A stretch of 40,409 nt of DNA, taken from assembly GCA_025450175.1 (NCBI GenBank), contig JANWHY010000007.1, positions 1 through 40,409 of the forward strand, in the 5' to 3' direction. Below the pieces are notes generated by a model. That model made no database searches. It saw nothing but the letters and a program-made list of their open reading frames with translations, and was not told where the DNA came from. A program made the translations under genes and the position numbers. The stretch is from Minisyncoccota bacterium. GTDB lineage: Bacteria; Patescibacteriota; Minisyncoccia; Phycocordibacterales; Zambryskibacteraceae. Below are positions 20,468 to 27,990 of this stretch, in pieces. Numbering within the stretch: position 1 is the stretch's first letter; each line of letters begins with the position of its first letter.

Positions 20468-21523
20468 TTATTCTACTGAAGGACGCTCCAAAGTCAATGG
20501 TTCCATGCCTACGCCCGTGCCTGTAATCCTTAGCACATCCTTGTCTACCTTGCCGAGCTCTTTGTAGCCAGCATTATAGTGGTTCACTGTGGTAGAAAGG
20601 GCATTACCGAGCTTGGAGTAATACTCCTCATAAGTCTTGAGATGCCGACCGAGCTCCTCTACCCTCTTCGTAATCTCGACCGCCTTCTCCTCAATATGCA
20701 AGGCATTGAGACCTTGGAGGACTGTCTGGAGGTATGCGAGGAAGGATGTGGGTGAGACTATAAGCACATGATACTTCGAGGCGGCACGCTGGATGAGAGT
20801 CTCTGAATCTTCTTTGAGCGCGCCAATCTTGTTTACGATGAGATCGTAGTAAATAGCTTCGTGAGGGATGAACATGAAGGCGAAGTCCATAGTTCCCTCC
20901 CCGGGCTGAATATATTTAGAAGTCTCGGTGATACGGTTCTTGAGGTCATTGATGAAAGACTTTTCTAAACGTTCTTTTTCTAGAGGGTCCTTCTCTTCGA
21001 CTAGGCGATTGTAGTTCTCGAGAGAGAACTTGGAGTCTATTGGTATGACTTTATCCTTCACGAAGACGGCCGCATCGACGATTGTCCCGTCTGGGAAGGG
21101 GTACTGCATCTGGTAAGAGCCAGGGGGTAAAACATTTTTCAAAAGAGTTTCGAGATAGTACTCGCCGAGGACCCCACGCTGTTTAGGATTCTTCAAGATG
21201 TCTTGAAGAGATTGGAGTTGGTCGGCGAAGGAGACTACTTGCCTGTTGGTCTCGTCGAGTTTGGTAAGACCCTGAGTAACTTCCTTAATAAGCTTGGCTG
21301 ACTCGCCGAACTGGGCTCGTACAGACTCGTTCATCATCTTGTTAGACTCGCTCATCTTCTGATCCACTGTGCGAGAGAACTCGTGGAGTTGAGTAAGAAG
21401 GAGTTTGATCCCCTCTTCGCCCTTCTCATCCTTCTTGTCCCCCATCTTCTTAGAGAGGATAAAAAGTGTCACTGCATTTCCAATAACTAAGAGTATTATC
21501 GCAACTAGAATTAGGGTACTCAT
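20468..21523 (-). CDS. rmuC: RmuC-family DNA recombination protein
   Basis: An N-terminal membrane span (LILVAIILLVIGNAVTLFIL) is followed by a coiled coil (residues about 40-120) and the RmuC nuclease-like domain. That domain has PKQRGVLGEYYLETLLKNVL, then YPFPDGTIVDAAVFV, then VIPIDSKFSLENYNRL, carrying the G-E, D and D-S-K residues of the PD-(D/E)xK fold. RmuC limits inversions at short inverted repeats. At 351 residues it is a short but complete member. It lies 8 bp upstream of rplU on the same strand. The abundance of hairpins in this genome makes its presence of interest. Confidence 0.88.
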   Translation of the reverse strand: MSTLILVAIILLVIGNAVTLFILSKKMGDKKDEKGEEGIKLLLTQLHEFSRTVDQKMSESNKMMNESVRAQFGESAKLIKEVTQGLTKLDETNRQVVSFADQLQSLQDILKNPKQRGVLGEYYLETLLKNVLPPGSYQMQYPFPDGTIVDAAVFVKDKVIPIDSKFSLENYNRLVEEKDPLEKERLEKSFINDLKNRITETSKYIQPGEGTMDFAFMFIPHEAIYYDLIVNKIGALKEDSETLIQRAASKYHVLIVSPTSFLAYLQTVLQGLNALHIEEKAVEITKRVEELGRHLKTYEEYYSKLGNALSTTVNHYNAGYKELGKVDKDVLRITGTGVGMEPLTLERPSVE

Positions 21524-21543
21524 TGCTGTATTATAGTGGATCT

Positions 21544-21999
21544 ATGAGTCTTCACCAAGATATTAAAGCTCAGATGATCGAGGCTATGAAAGCTAAGGAG
21601 GCCACTCGCCTCTCCGTCATCCGGGGACTTCTCGCCGCCTTTACCAACGAAGCTGTATCCAAAGGTAAGAAGCCTGACGAGCCACTCTCAGACGAAGAAG
21701 TGCTCGCGGTCATCTCTCGTGCAGTTAAACAGCGCAAGGACTCTATCGAGCAATTCGAGAAGGGTGGTCGCAAGGACCTAGCCGATGCCGAGCGCACTGA
21801 GCTCATTATCCTCGAAGCCTACCTACCAGCCCAGATGTCACGAGATGAGATCGTCGCCTATGTGAAGGCCAAACAAGTGCAACTTTCTATGATCGACCCC
21901 GCTAATAAGAATCAGTTTATGGGGACAATTATGAAAGAGCTAAAAGGCAAAGCGGATGGTAATATAGTGAGAGAAGCTGTGGATGAGTTGTTTGCCTAA
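21544..21999 (+). CDS. yqeY: GatB/YqeY domain protein
   Basis: The sequence MSLHQDIKAQMIEAMKAKEA, then RLSVIRGLLAAFTNEAV, then VISRAVKQRKDSIEQFEKGGR and EAYLPAQMS is the typical YqeY pattern. The domain resembles the tRNA-binding tail of GatB and RpoD-linked proteins; a role in tRNA-dependent amidation is suspected but not shown. The ATG at 21544 is chosen over an upstream in-frame start, because a TATTATAG box lies just before it and the family begins here. 151 residues, normal length. Confidence 0.9.
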   Translation: MSLHQDIKAQMIEAMKAKEATRLSVIRGLLAAFTNEAVSKGKKPDEPLSDEEVLAVISRAVKQRKDSIEQFEKGGRKDLADAERTELIILEAYLPAQMSRDEIVAYVKAKQVQLSMIDPANKNQFMGTIMKELKGKADGNIVREAVDELFA

Positions 22000-22004
22000 A
22001 TAAC

Positions 22005-22033
22005 TTGACATAGATGCCATCCTATGGTAGGAT
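22005..22033 (+). promoter_or_regulatory. Promoter of the 22050 gene
   Basis: TTGACA (22005-22010), 17 bp and TAGGAT (22028-22033), identical in boxes and spacing to the promoter at 19605-19633. Confidence 0.7.
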
Positions 22034-22049
22034 GGGTAGAGGAGGGTGT

Positions 22050-22271
22050 ATGGCACATTTCGGCGTTAGGAAGTGGCGTGGTCAACCGCGACGCTTGGAT
22101 CGAAAGCCTACCAGGGAGGATATGCAGAGTGGACGCAAGCCCCTCGGCCCACCCATTGGGGACTCTCGTTCGAAGCGTCGAAACGGGATTATCCCGTTTG
22201 ATGAATTGCCTGTACATGTGCAGGCAGCACAGGCGGCCGCACGGCGCAGTGCCGGCGACTACGACGAATAG
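22050..22271 (+). CDS. Small basic hypothetical protein, 73 aa
   Basis: The ATG at 22050 has a gaggaggg ribosome site; an upstream ATG at 22014 lies inside the promoter and is rejected. The product starts MAHFGVRKWRGQPRRLDRKP, is basic in the first half and acidic at the end (AARRSAGDYDE). No known domain is seen. A terminator follows directly. Its promoter matches that of the 96-aa gene at 19691, so the two may be expressed together. Confidence 0.6.
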   Translation: MAHFGVRKWRGQPRRLDRKPTREDMQSGRKPLGPPIGDSRSKRRNGIIPFDELPVHVQAAQAAARRSAGDYDE

Positions 22272-22279
22272 GACTTTCG

Positions 22280-22305
22280 AGGGGCGGACGTATGTCCGCC
22301 CCTTT
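22280..22305 (+). terminator. Terminator of the 22050 gene
   Basis: The stem aggggcggac / gtccgcccct is followed by a short T-rich tail. Confidence 0.7.
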
Positions 22306-22307
22306 CA

Positions 22308-22559
22308 CTATTTAATATATCCCTCTTTCTTCAAAAGTTTTATTTTATTACTTCGGCCTCTATTGTACTCCCCTGCTATGCCATCAGATCTGATGACCCG
22401 GTGACAGGGAATCTTGGGATCAAAGTTTTTCTTCAAAATACTTCCGACTGCGCGTGAGGCATTTGGGCTACCTGCTCTCTTAGCAACCTCTTGATATGTA
22501 AGTACCTTTCCCTTCGGAATCTTCTTTACTATAGCTAGAACTTGGTCTTTGAAAGTCAT
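22308..22559 (-). CDS. Alkyltransferase-like DNA-binding protein (MGMT C-domain)
   Basis: The 83-residue product begins MTFKDQVLAIVKKIPKGKVL and has SRAVGSILKKNFDPKIPCHRVI. It therefore keeps the PCHRV active-site motif of O6-alkylguanine-DNA alkyltransferase but only the C-terminal DNA-binding/active-site domain. Proteins of this size repair or flag alkylated guanine. Unlike ATL proteins, where Cys is replaced by Trp, the Cys is present here, so alkyl transfer may be possible. The start at 22559 has a TAAAAT box 7 nt upstream, which suggests a leaderless mRNA. Confidence 0.85.
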   Translation of the reverse strand: MTFKDQVLAIVKKIPKGKVLTYQEVAKRAGSPNASRAVGSILKKNFDPKIPCHRVIRSDGIAGEYNRGRSNKIKLLKKEGYIK

Positions 22560-22594
22560 TATGCTAATTTTACGACAGAAAGAAAGGAGTTCCA

Positions 22595-23098
22595 ATGAGC
22601 GAGACAGTTACAAGACCTATGCCTGAGGTTGAGATTAACCTCCCATGCTTCGTTGATATCGCCTGGGGTGTTCTACACCAATTTCTGGATGTCATAGGTT
22701 CAGGATTGGCTACAGTGAGGAAGATTCGCTTTAGTCCCAGCGAGTGGGACAATCCTCTCACAGACCCACCAGAAGGAGAGGTGACCTTTGAGCTTCGAGG
22801 TAATACCTCGGTGACCTTCTACTTCCGTATCCGGAAGACGGGTGAAGGACCAATCCCAAACAAGTTCCTGGATCGCCTCGAGGGCATTGTCCATCGAGTC
22901 GGCTTCGGTGGTACGCGGGAGGATATTGTTACTGAGTTCACTTACATCGAGCATCGGTGTAAGTGTAAGGAGTGTCGAGGGGTGCGCTACCCATTTCTTC
23001 CCAAGGGTATCGAGGAGTCCTGGTTTTTGCACACTACCGAGCACGCTCAACTTCAAGCAATCAGAGGCCACATGGGTGGAGGTCGCACGGCGTGGTAA
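22595..23098 (+). CDS. Hypothetical protein with cysteine/histidine cluster, 167 aa
   Basis: A gaaaggag ribosome site precedes the ATG. The protein starts MSETVTRPMPEVEINLPCFV and has alternating strands (EVTFELRGNTSVTFYFRIRK). It contains a EHRCKCKECRGVRYPF segment that could bind a metal (three Cys and one His within 10 residues), and ends HTTEHAQLQAIRGHMGGGRT. No family is recognised. A terminator lies 35 nt downstream. Confidence 0.6.
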   Translation: MSETVTRPMPEVEINLPCFVDIAWGVLHQFLDVIGSGLATVRKIRFSPSEWDNPLTDPPEGEVTFELRGNTSVTFYFRIRKTGEGPIPNKFLDRLEGIVHRVGFGGTREDIVTEFTYIEHRCKCKECRGVRYPFLPKGIEESWFLHTTEHAQLQAIRGHMGGGRTAW

Positions 23099-23132
23099 TA
23101 GGACCGTAGTCATTTCCAGAATCGACCAACGT

Positions 23133-23172
23133 AGTCCCGATCCAGTCGACACTGGCTCGGGACTTTTAATTT
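23133..23172 (+). terminator. Terminator after the 167-aa gene
   Basis: The stem agtcccga / tcgggact with an extended inner stem is followed by tttaatttt. Confidence 0.75.
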
Positions 23173-23189
23173 TGATATTCTTTTCTTGC

Positions 23190-23261
23190 GGCCCTATCGT
23201 CTATCGGCTAGGACACAGCCTTCTCAAGGCTGGAAGCGGAGTTCGATTCTCCGTAGTGTCA
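23190..23261 (+). tRNA. trnE: tRNA-Glu (anticodon CTC)
   Basis: The 72-nt gene folds into a cloverleaf: D arm gtct...ggac, anticodon stem cagcc/ggctg with loop ttctcaa (anticodon CTC), T stem cggag/ctccg with loop ttcgatt. The acceptor stem ggcccta/tagtgtc has one G-U (2-71) and one C-U mismatch (4-69). CCA is not encoded. The mismatch is unusual and may mean relaxed selection or a sequencing error. Confidence 0.8.
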
Positions 23262-23361
23262 CAAAAACGTGGGGCGTTTTTGTGAAGCCGGAGCGCGACG
23301 GCGCGAGGCCGGGGCTGGAAAATTTTCAGCAGAAAATTATTGTGGCTCACAAATCGAAACT

Positions 23362-25110
23362 TCAGCGGGGCGCAGGTGGAGCGACCTCCCTATCCGGTGG
23401 GATGTTGTAATAATTTATAAGAAATTTTGTGGTGTTTATAAATGTATCTGTAAGAGTCTCGGAGGCGAAGCTGACTCCCTTCGGGTAATAGGTGTAGAGG
23501 AAGATGAGGAACCGCGGTTCGTAGCTCGGGAAGTAGCCGAAGAAGGAGTGGAGGTAGCGGTCATCGTAATAACCCGCACCACCGGGCTTGGCAATCTGTG
23601 CTGTACCAGTCTTCGCGGCCACACTATAGTGCTCGAGGCGCACCGTACCATCGCGGAGCGAGCGATCTACTACCTCGGTAAGCATACGAGAAATCTCGGT
23701 AGAAGCCTCGGCACTCAATACTCGCTTACGATCTTCCGGAGGGTCGAAGTCCAAGGCCTTCGAGGTGCCGATCTTATACTTAATATCCTTCACCAGGTGT
23801 GGAGTGATGAGTGTACCACCATTGGCCAGAGCCGAGAGGGCCCTCACTGTATTGATAGGAGTGAGAGCAATACCTTGGCCGAAGGAGGCTTGAGCCGCCT
23901 CAAGCTCGCGCGTGGTCTTGAGGTTAGAGACGAGTGACTTACCCTCACTCGGTAAGTCGATGTCGGTGAGAGTGTCGAGACCGAAGCCAAGCATCCGGTC
24001 ATTGAACTTCTTACTACCCACCTTGAGTGCCACGTATGCGGCGCCGGTGTTTAATGATTTGTTAAGAGCGGTCTGCATGGAGACGTGTGTCCCATGCGAT
24101 TGTGCGTCGTAGTTACAAAACTTTTTGGTATTTAGAGTTTGGCACCCTGGGTCGTTGTAGGTGGTGCGCGAGGTGATAACCTTCTCATCGAGACCAATAG
24201 CGTAAGTAAGAGCCTTCACTATCGAGCCCATCTCGTAGCGATCCTCCACGAAGCGGTTGCGGAAGACATCTGAGGACTTCTCGCTTTGCGGACTATTAGG
24301 ATCGAAGGTGGGATAGAGAGCCATCGATACGATCTCTCCGGTCACTGGGTCTATGATGATCCCGCCGGTGAAGTCGGAGGAGTACTTCTGGTTTACCTTC
24401 CTTATCTCACCTTCCAGATAGGTCTCGACGGTAGGCTCTATGGTGGTCACGATGTTACCCTCTAAGCCATCACCCGCCTTCACTGCCGAGCGGATGTTCG
24501 AGAAAATCTCGGCAAAGAAGTTTACAAATACTTCCCCACTCGTCCTCTCAAGTACTGGTTCGTAGAAGCGCTCGAGTCCATAGCGACCGGCCAGAGTATC
24601 TCCTTGGAAGCCGATAAGACCGAGAGTGTGCGCCGCAATACTCTCTCCGGGGTAGAAGCGCCATTGATTCTTAGTGATTTGGACCCCATCCATCTTCTTG
24701 GCTTTAATCCTCGTCGCTACTTCTTCTGGTAGGCGTTTGGCTAGCTCCTCGTAAGGATCTTTCTCCTTCGATGCTTTAGCTATGAATTCCTCCTTATCTA
24801 TAGGGGTGATAGCGTTGATCTCTTTATAAATATTTTCGAGATTAGCACTCTTAGAGAGAATGGTCGGGTTTATATATAGAGTGTAGCCGGACTTGATGCT
24901 TGCTCCAGGTACGAGTTTACCTTCCTTAGAGGTGAAGTAGATATAGCCGCGGTCGAAGAAGCTCTCATTCTCGACGTATTGGTTCTCGGCTAAACGCTTG
25001 AGGTCATCTCCAGAGACAATCTGGACTAGGTAGAGTCGTGAGGCAAGCAAAAGGGCGAGGATCACGACTACAAAAGATAAAAAGCGTAATCGAAATGCTG
25101 GAGATCGCAT
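23362..25110 (-). CDS. ftsI: Class B penicillin-binding protein (FtsI/PBP2-type transpeptidase)
   Basis: The N-terminal membrane anchor (LSFVVVILALLLASRLYLVQ) and a dimerisation-type region precede the transpeptidase domain. The three active-site motifs are SIVK (in YEMGSIVKAL), SLN (NKSLNTGAAY) and KTG (AAKTGTAQIA). The enzyme cross-links septal peptidoglycan and is the target of beta-lactams. At 582 residues the length is typical. It follows ftsL, rsmH and mraZ in one operon, the classical division-cluster order, which favours FtsI over elongation PBP2. Confidence 0.92.
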   Translation of the reverse strand: MRSPAFRLRFLSFVVVILALLLASRLYLVQIVSGDDLKRLAENQYVENESFFDRGYIYFTSKEGKLVPGASIKSGYTLYINPTILSKSANLENIYKEINAITPIDKEEFIAKASKEKDPYEELAKRLPEEVATRIKAKKMDGVQITKNQWRFYPGESIAAHTLGLIGFQGDTLAGRYGLERFYEPVLERTSGEVFVNFFAEIFSNIRSAVKAGDGLEGNIVTTIEPTVETYLEGEIRKVNQKYSSDFTGGIIIDPVTGEIVSMALYPTFDPNSPQSEKSSDVFRNRFVEDRYEMGSIVKALTYAIGLDEKVITSRTTYNDPGCQTLNTKKFCNYDAQSHGTHVSMQTALNKSLNTGAAYVALKVGSKKFNDRMLGFGLDTLTDIDLPSEGKSLVSNLKTTRELEAAQASFGQGIALTPINTVRALSALANGGTLITPHLVKDIKYKIGTSKALDFDPPEDRKRVLSAEASTEISRMLTEVVDRSLRDGTVRLEHYSVAAKTGTAQIAKPGGAGYYDDRYLHSFFGYFPSYEPRFLIFLYTYYPKGVSFASETLTDTFINTTKFLINYYNIPPDREVAPPAPR

Positions 25111-25126
25111 CTCTTTATTTTATCAT

Positions 25127-25513
25127 CTACCTCTTGTTATATGAGAGGCCTCCTGCTTGGCGAGATATATATAGTGGCGCCTTGGTCTCACTGAAGCCGT
25201 ACTCGTGTGCAAGCTCTAGGGTGATCTTGTTCTCGAGTTCGATATGTTTGAATTCTAAAGTATTTAAATCAGCGGTAATACGCGCTACCTCATTCTCTAG
25301 GGCTTGCCTCTCCCCCACATTTTTCGCGGTGAAGGTAATGGCGTATATATAAGTAGCTAGAGACATGATAGCGACCCCGACTAGGAGCCAGAAGAAGCGG
25401 ACTCGGGTGTCGTAGTTGGCCAAGGTCTTGTCGCGCAAGAGCTTAAATATGAAAGGCCTACTCACCGAGGTGAAGGGTAGGGGCAGGGTTTTGTTAATGT
25501 TCAAGGTTCTCAT
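25127..25513 (-). CDS. ftsL: FtsL-like division protein
   Basis: The 128-residue protein has a short basic N-terminus, one transmembrane segment (FFWLLVGVAIMSLATYIYAI) and a coiled-coil stretch (ENEVARITADLNTLEFKHIE). This size and topology match FtsL, which bridges the FtsQB complex and FtsWI. Sequence conservation of FtsL is low, so the call depends on position between rsmH and ftsI. Its ATG overlaps the rsmH stop (ATGA), which suggests coupling. Confidence 0.75.
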   Translation of the reverse strand: MRTLNINKTLPLPFTSVSRPFIFKLLRDKTLANYDTRVRFFWLLVGVAIMSLATYIYAITFTAKNVGERQALENEVARITADLNTLEFKHIELENKITLELAHEYGFSETKAPLYISRQAGGLSYNKR

Positions 25514-26331
25514 TTTTTCTCTATGACACGGAGTTTGGCACTGCGGGAGCGGGGGTTCACATCTATCTCTTCCTCGGTTGGGGTAAGGGGTTTTTTATAA
25601 ACTAGAGTTCCCTCTTCTTGACGGGCTAGTTCTCTAAAGAACTTCTTGACGATTCTATCCTCGAGACTGTGGAAGGAGATCACGGCGAGTCTTCCACCCG
25701 GCTTCAAGATCTGGAAGCTCTTAGTGAGACCTTCCTCGAGTGCTACGAGCTCTTCATTGACGGCGATGCGGATAGCCTGAAAGGTTTTCGTTGCGGGATG
25801 GATCTTACTCTTGCCTCTCGACTTCACACTCTCAACTGCTCGTACCAGATCGAAGGTGGTCTTAAGAGGTTTTGTCTCTCTGATGTCGACTATGGCTCTG
25901 GCGATCTTTCGAGAGAACTTCTCATCTGCGAATCCTCGGAGGACTAGCTCAATGGCGTGCTCGTCCCAGGAGTTGAGGATGTCGCTTGCTGACGGCCCAC
26001 TCTCCGACATTCTCATATCGAGCGGCTCATCGCGGAGGAAGGAGAATCCCCTTCCTGAAGTCTCTATCTGATCACTTGAGATACCTAGATCTAAGAGTAT
26101 GGCGTCTGGTCTCGAACCTTCTACCAGAGTGTCGACATCACGGAAGTTGCCTACAATGCTTGCGCCGGTGTTAGGGTCTTGGTCGAGAGTCGTAACCTCT
26201 ACGTTCTCACCAAAGCGCCTTCTGACCTCGGCCGTGTGGCCTCCTGCCCCATAGGTGAGGTCTAAGAAGACTTCGCCCGGTGTTAGATCCAATGCGTCAA
26301 TACTTTCTTTTAAAAGAACAGACTTATGCAT
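25510..26331 (-). CDS. rsmH: 16S rRNA (cytosine1402-N4)-methyltransferase
   Basis: The sequence MHKSVLLKESIDALDLTPGE, then DLTYGAGGHTAEV (SAM-binding motif I), then LLDLGISSDQ, RGFSFLRDEPLDMRM and the end (ISFHSLEDRIVKKFF...) are diagnostic of RsmH/MraW. 273 residues. The ATG at 26331 overlaps the mraZ stop by 8 nt and matches the family N-terminus better than the upstream in-frame start. It modifies C1402 in the decoding centre. Confidence 0.96.
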   Translation of the reverse strand: MHKSVLLKESIDALDLTPGEVFLDLTYGAGGHTAEVRRRFGENVEVTTLDQDPNTGASIVGNFRDVDTLVEGSRPDAILLDLGISSDQIETSGRGFSFLRDEPLDMRMSESGPSASDILNSWDEHAIELVLRGFADEKFSRKIARAIVDIRETKPLKTTFDLVRAVESVKSRGKSKIHPATKTFQAIRIAVNEELVALEEGLTKSFQILKPGGRLAVISFHSLEDRIVKKFFRELARQEEGTLVYKKPLTPTEEEIDVNPRSRSAKLRVIEKK

Positions 26332-26719
26332 ACTCTGATTCGAGCTTCTTCCTATAGGCATCCCACTTCTTCTCGTTCCAGATCTCTACTCTGTCGTGGA
26401 CTCCGGTAATGACTAGTGAGTCTCCGAGTTCTGCAAACTTCCTTAAGAATTCTGGTACAAGGATGCGGCCTATAGAATCAATTTCGATTTCAGATGCTCC
26501 GGCGAAGGTGAACCGCTCAAAGCGCTGGTCACTCTCGACATGGCCTCGGGCCTCAACCTCCTTCGAGATCTGGCTCCAGGTTCGGGTGGGATAGAGGAAG
26601 AGACACTTGTCCTTACCGCGAGTAACTACGACCTTCCTGCCAAGTTCTTTCCTAAACTTGGCAGGTAGAGAGAAGCGACCCTTCTCGTCTCTGGTATGTG
26701 TATACTCGCCGATAAACAT
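26324..26719 (-). CDS. mraZ: Transcriptional regulator MraZ
   Basis: Two AbrB-like double-psi repeats are visible: MFIGEYTHTRDEKGRFSLPA and, in the second half, ASEIEIDSIGRILVPEFLRK with the conserved D-x-x-G-R motif. 131 residues. MraZ represses the division cluster by binding TGGGN repeats in front of its own gene. Such boxes are present at 26730-26774. It starts the mraZ-rsmH-ftsL-ftsI operon. Confidence 0.95.
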   Translation of the reverse strand: MFIGEYTHTRDEKGRFSLPAKFRKELGRKVVVTRGKDKCLFLYPTRTWSQISKEVEARGHVESDQRFERFTFAGASEIEIDSIGRILVPEFLRKFAELGDSLVITGVHDRVEIWNEKKWDAYRKKLESEYA

Positions 26720-26729
26720 TTTTTCATGA

Positions 26730-26774
26730 TACCACTATTTCCCACCTAATACTATTCTATCCCACCACTCGCCA
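26730..26774 (-). promoter_or_regulatory. MraZ operator with 10-bp-spaced boxes over the promoter
   Basis: Reading the minus strand, the five boxes TGGCG, TGGGA, TAGTA, TGGGA and TGGTA start exactly 10 bp apart (left ends at 26770, 26760, 26750, 26740 and 26730 on the plus strand). MraZ is known to bind TGGG repeats with this spacing. The TAGTAT -10 (with TTGTGG 17 bp upstream) overlaps the central box, so binding would block the promoter. Confidence 0.75.
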
Positions 26775-26867
26775 CAATTCTACCCGTCAATACCCTATTT
26801 GCCCTGAATCTGTGGATAAGTCACTGTGCTCTTATTCTCCTATTCGCACGAATTAGACCATAGAGGA

Positions 26868-26898
26868 AAAAAGAACAGCCCCGACCGAAGTCGGGGCT
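26868..26898 (-). terminator. Terminator of the 26911 gene
   Basis: The stem agccccgac / gtcggggct is followed on the minus strand by gttcTTTTTT. Confidence 0.85.
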
Positions 26899-26910
26899 GG
26901 CACTGAAGAA

Positions 26911-27480
26911 CTAGGCCGCTGATTCTTTTGATGGGACTGTGGTGACATAGACTTTCCAGTCCCGAGCTCGAAGTTTGCCCTTGGTGTATACAGACTCATG
27001 GAACAGAGCGATTTGATCCCACGTCTTGTAGAAAAGTCTTATCTCTTGAGCAAGCCCGGATTCGAGGGTTTCCCTGCTTCTGTCGAACTCTGTCTGTGCT
27101 TGCGCGTCAGGGATCTCATTTCCATCGTAGCTATTGAGCCCTTTCCTGAGTAAGGTTAGAAGTTGCTCAGAAGCAATGGATACCCGGTCTGCTCGTGCCT
27201 CTAAGGCCTGGTCCATCATCTTCTGGAAATCACTCGTTTCCAGATATCCGAAGAAGAAGTTCTGCATAGCGTGGTACTTGCGAAGTTCCCGATGGAATCT
27301 GATGGCAGTGACAGAGAGTGCCACCAACAATGCCACCAGTATGGATACGAGAATGACGAATTTGTCATCAGCTTTGGTATAGCCCACAACTGACAGGCCG
27401 GCTGCCGTGAGTAAACCACTAAAGATAAACGAGGCAATGAATTCCTGCACCGCACTCTCCTCTAGTGCTCGACAGAGCAT
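26911..27480 (-). CDS. Two-span membrane protein with helical cytoplasmic part, 189 aa
   Basis: Two hydrophobic segments (residues about 12-32 and 40-60) are followed by a long helical region with EARADRVSIASEQLLTLLRK and other charged helices. There is no signal peptide. This layout (two spans plus a C-terminal helical domain) resembles SLATT-type effectors, but no sequence match is claimed. A promoter at 27496-27524 and a terminator at 26868-26898 make it a single-gene unit. No clear ribosome site precedes the ATG at 27480. Confidence 0.55.
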   Translation of the reverse strand: MLCRALEESAVQEFIASFIFSGLLTAAGLSVVGYTKADDKFVILVSILVALLVALSVTAIRFHRELRKYHAMQNFFFGYLETSDFQKMMDQALEARADRVSIASEQLLTLLRKGLNSYDGNEIPDAQAQTEFDRSRETLESGLAQEIRLFYKTWDQIALFHESVYTKGKLRARDWKVYVTTVPSKESAA

Positions 27481-27495
27481 CTAATTTCTACCTGT

Positions 27496-27524
27496 GTTAT
27501 AAGCTAAAATAGTCTTCCTGTCAA
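27496..27524 (-). promoter_or_regulatory. Promoter of the 26911-27480 gene
   Basis: TTGACA (27519-27524), 17 bp and TATAAC (27496-27501) on the minus strand. Confidence 0.75.
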
Positions 27525-27532
27525 AATTAAAA

Positions 27533-27560
27533 CAGCGCGGGGTCCGTAGACCACGCGCTG
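27533..27560 (-). terminator. Terminator of the 27584 gene
   Basis: The stem cagcgcgggg / ccacgcgctg is followed on the minus strand by TTTTAATTTT. Confidence 0.75.
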
Positions 27561-27583
27561 GTGTTATAAGGTATGTATGAGGT

Positions 27584-27913
27584 TTACTCGCTGTCCTGGA
27601 GCATGGCCACACAATCTGCCTCGGTGGGGCCATCGGGCACCTCCTCATCAGAGGTATAGTTCCCGAACTGCTTCCAACTTGGATCTCCTCGGAATTGCTC
27701 AAAGGTAGTCGGAAGAGCGTCGTCTTCAAGATGGCAGTACGCGATAATCATCGGGCTCGCTGTCGATATCTCGATCTGGTTCACCACAACGGACCAGACA
27801 TCCTTCTCTACGTGTGCCATGATGACCAGGTCAAAGAAGGGCTCTATGGGGAGATTACACGCTTTCGCGAAGCGTAAGTCGCCACGTAGTTCTACGCATA
27901 CAATTACCTTCAT
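27584..27913 (-). CDS. Hypothetical soluble protein, 109 aa
   Basis: The caaggaga ribosome site and a near-consensus promoter (27962-27990) support the start. The product begins MKVIVCVELRGDLRFAKACN with strand-helix alternation and has an acidic C-terminal half (TSDEEVPDGPTEADCVAM). No membrane segment, no known motif. It is the only gene in its transcription unit and lies just downstream of gyrB. Confidence 0.6.
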   Translation of the reverse strand: MKVIVCVELRGDLRFAKACNLPIEPFFDLVIMAHVEKDVWSVVVNQIEISTASPMIIAYCHLEDDALPTTFEQFRGDPSWKQFGNYTSDEEVPDGPTEADCVAMLQDSE

Positions 27914-27961
27914 AACTTCTGTCTCCTTGGCCGCCAGTAGGCAGCCCTAATCTCTATCTAT

Positions 27962-27990
27962 ATTATAGCAAAAGTCTTATTAAATGTCAA
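27962..27990 (-). promoter_or_regulatory. Consensus promoter of the 27584 gene
   Basis: TTGACA (27985-27990), 17 bp and TATAAT (27962-27967), a full match to the sigma-70 consensus. The -35 box abuts the gyrB stop codon. Confidence 0.85.

Noticed and set aside
23269-23937. Plus-strand frame of 222 codons after tRNA-Glu
   Set aside because: It is antisense to ftsI and lacks a ribosome site or recognisable domain.
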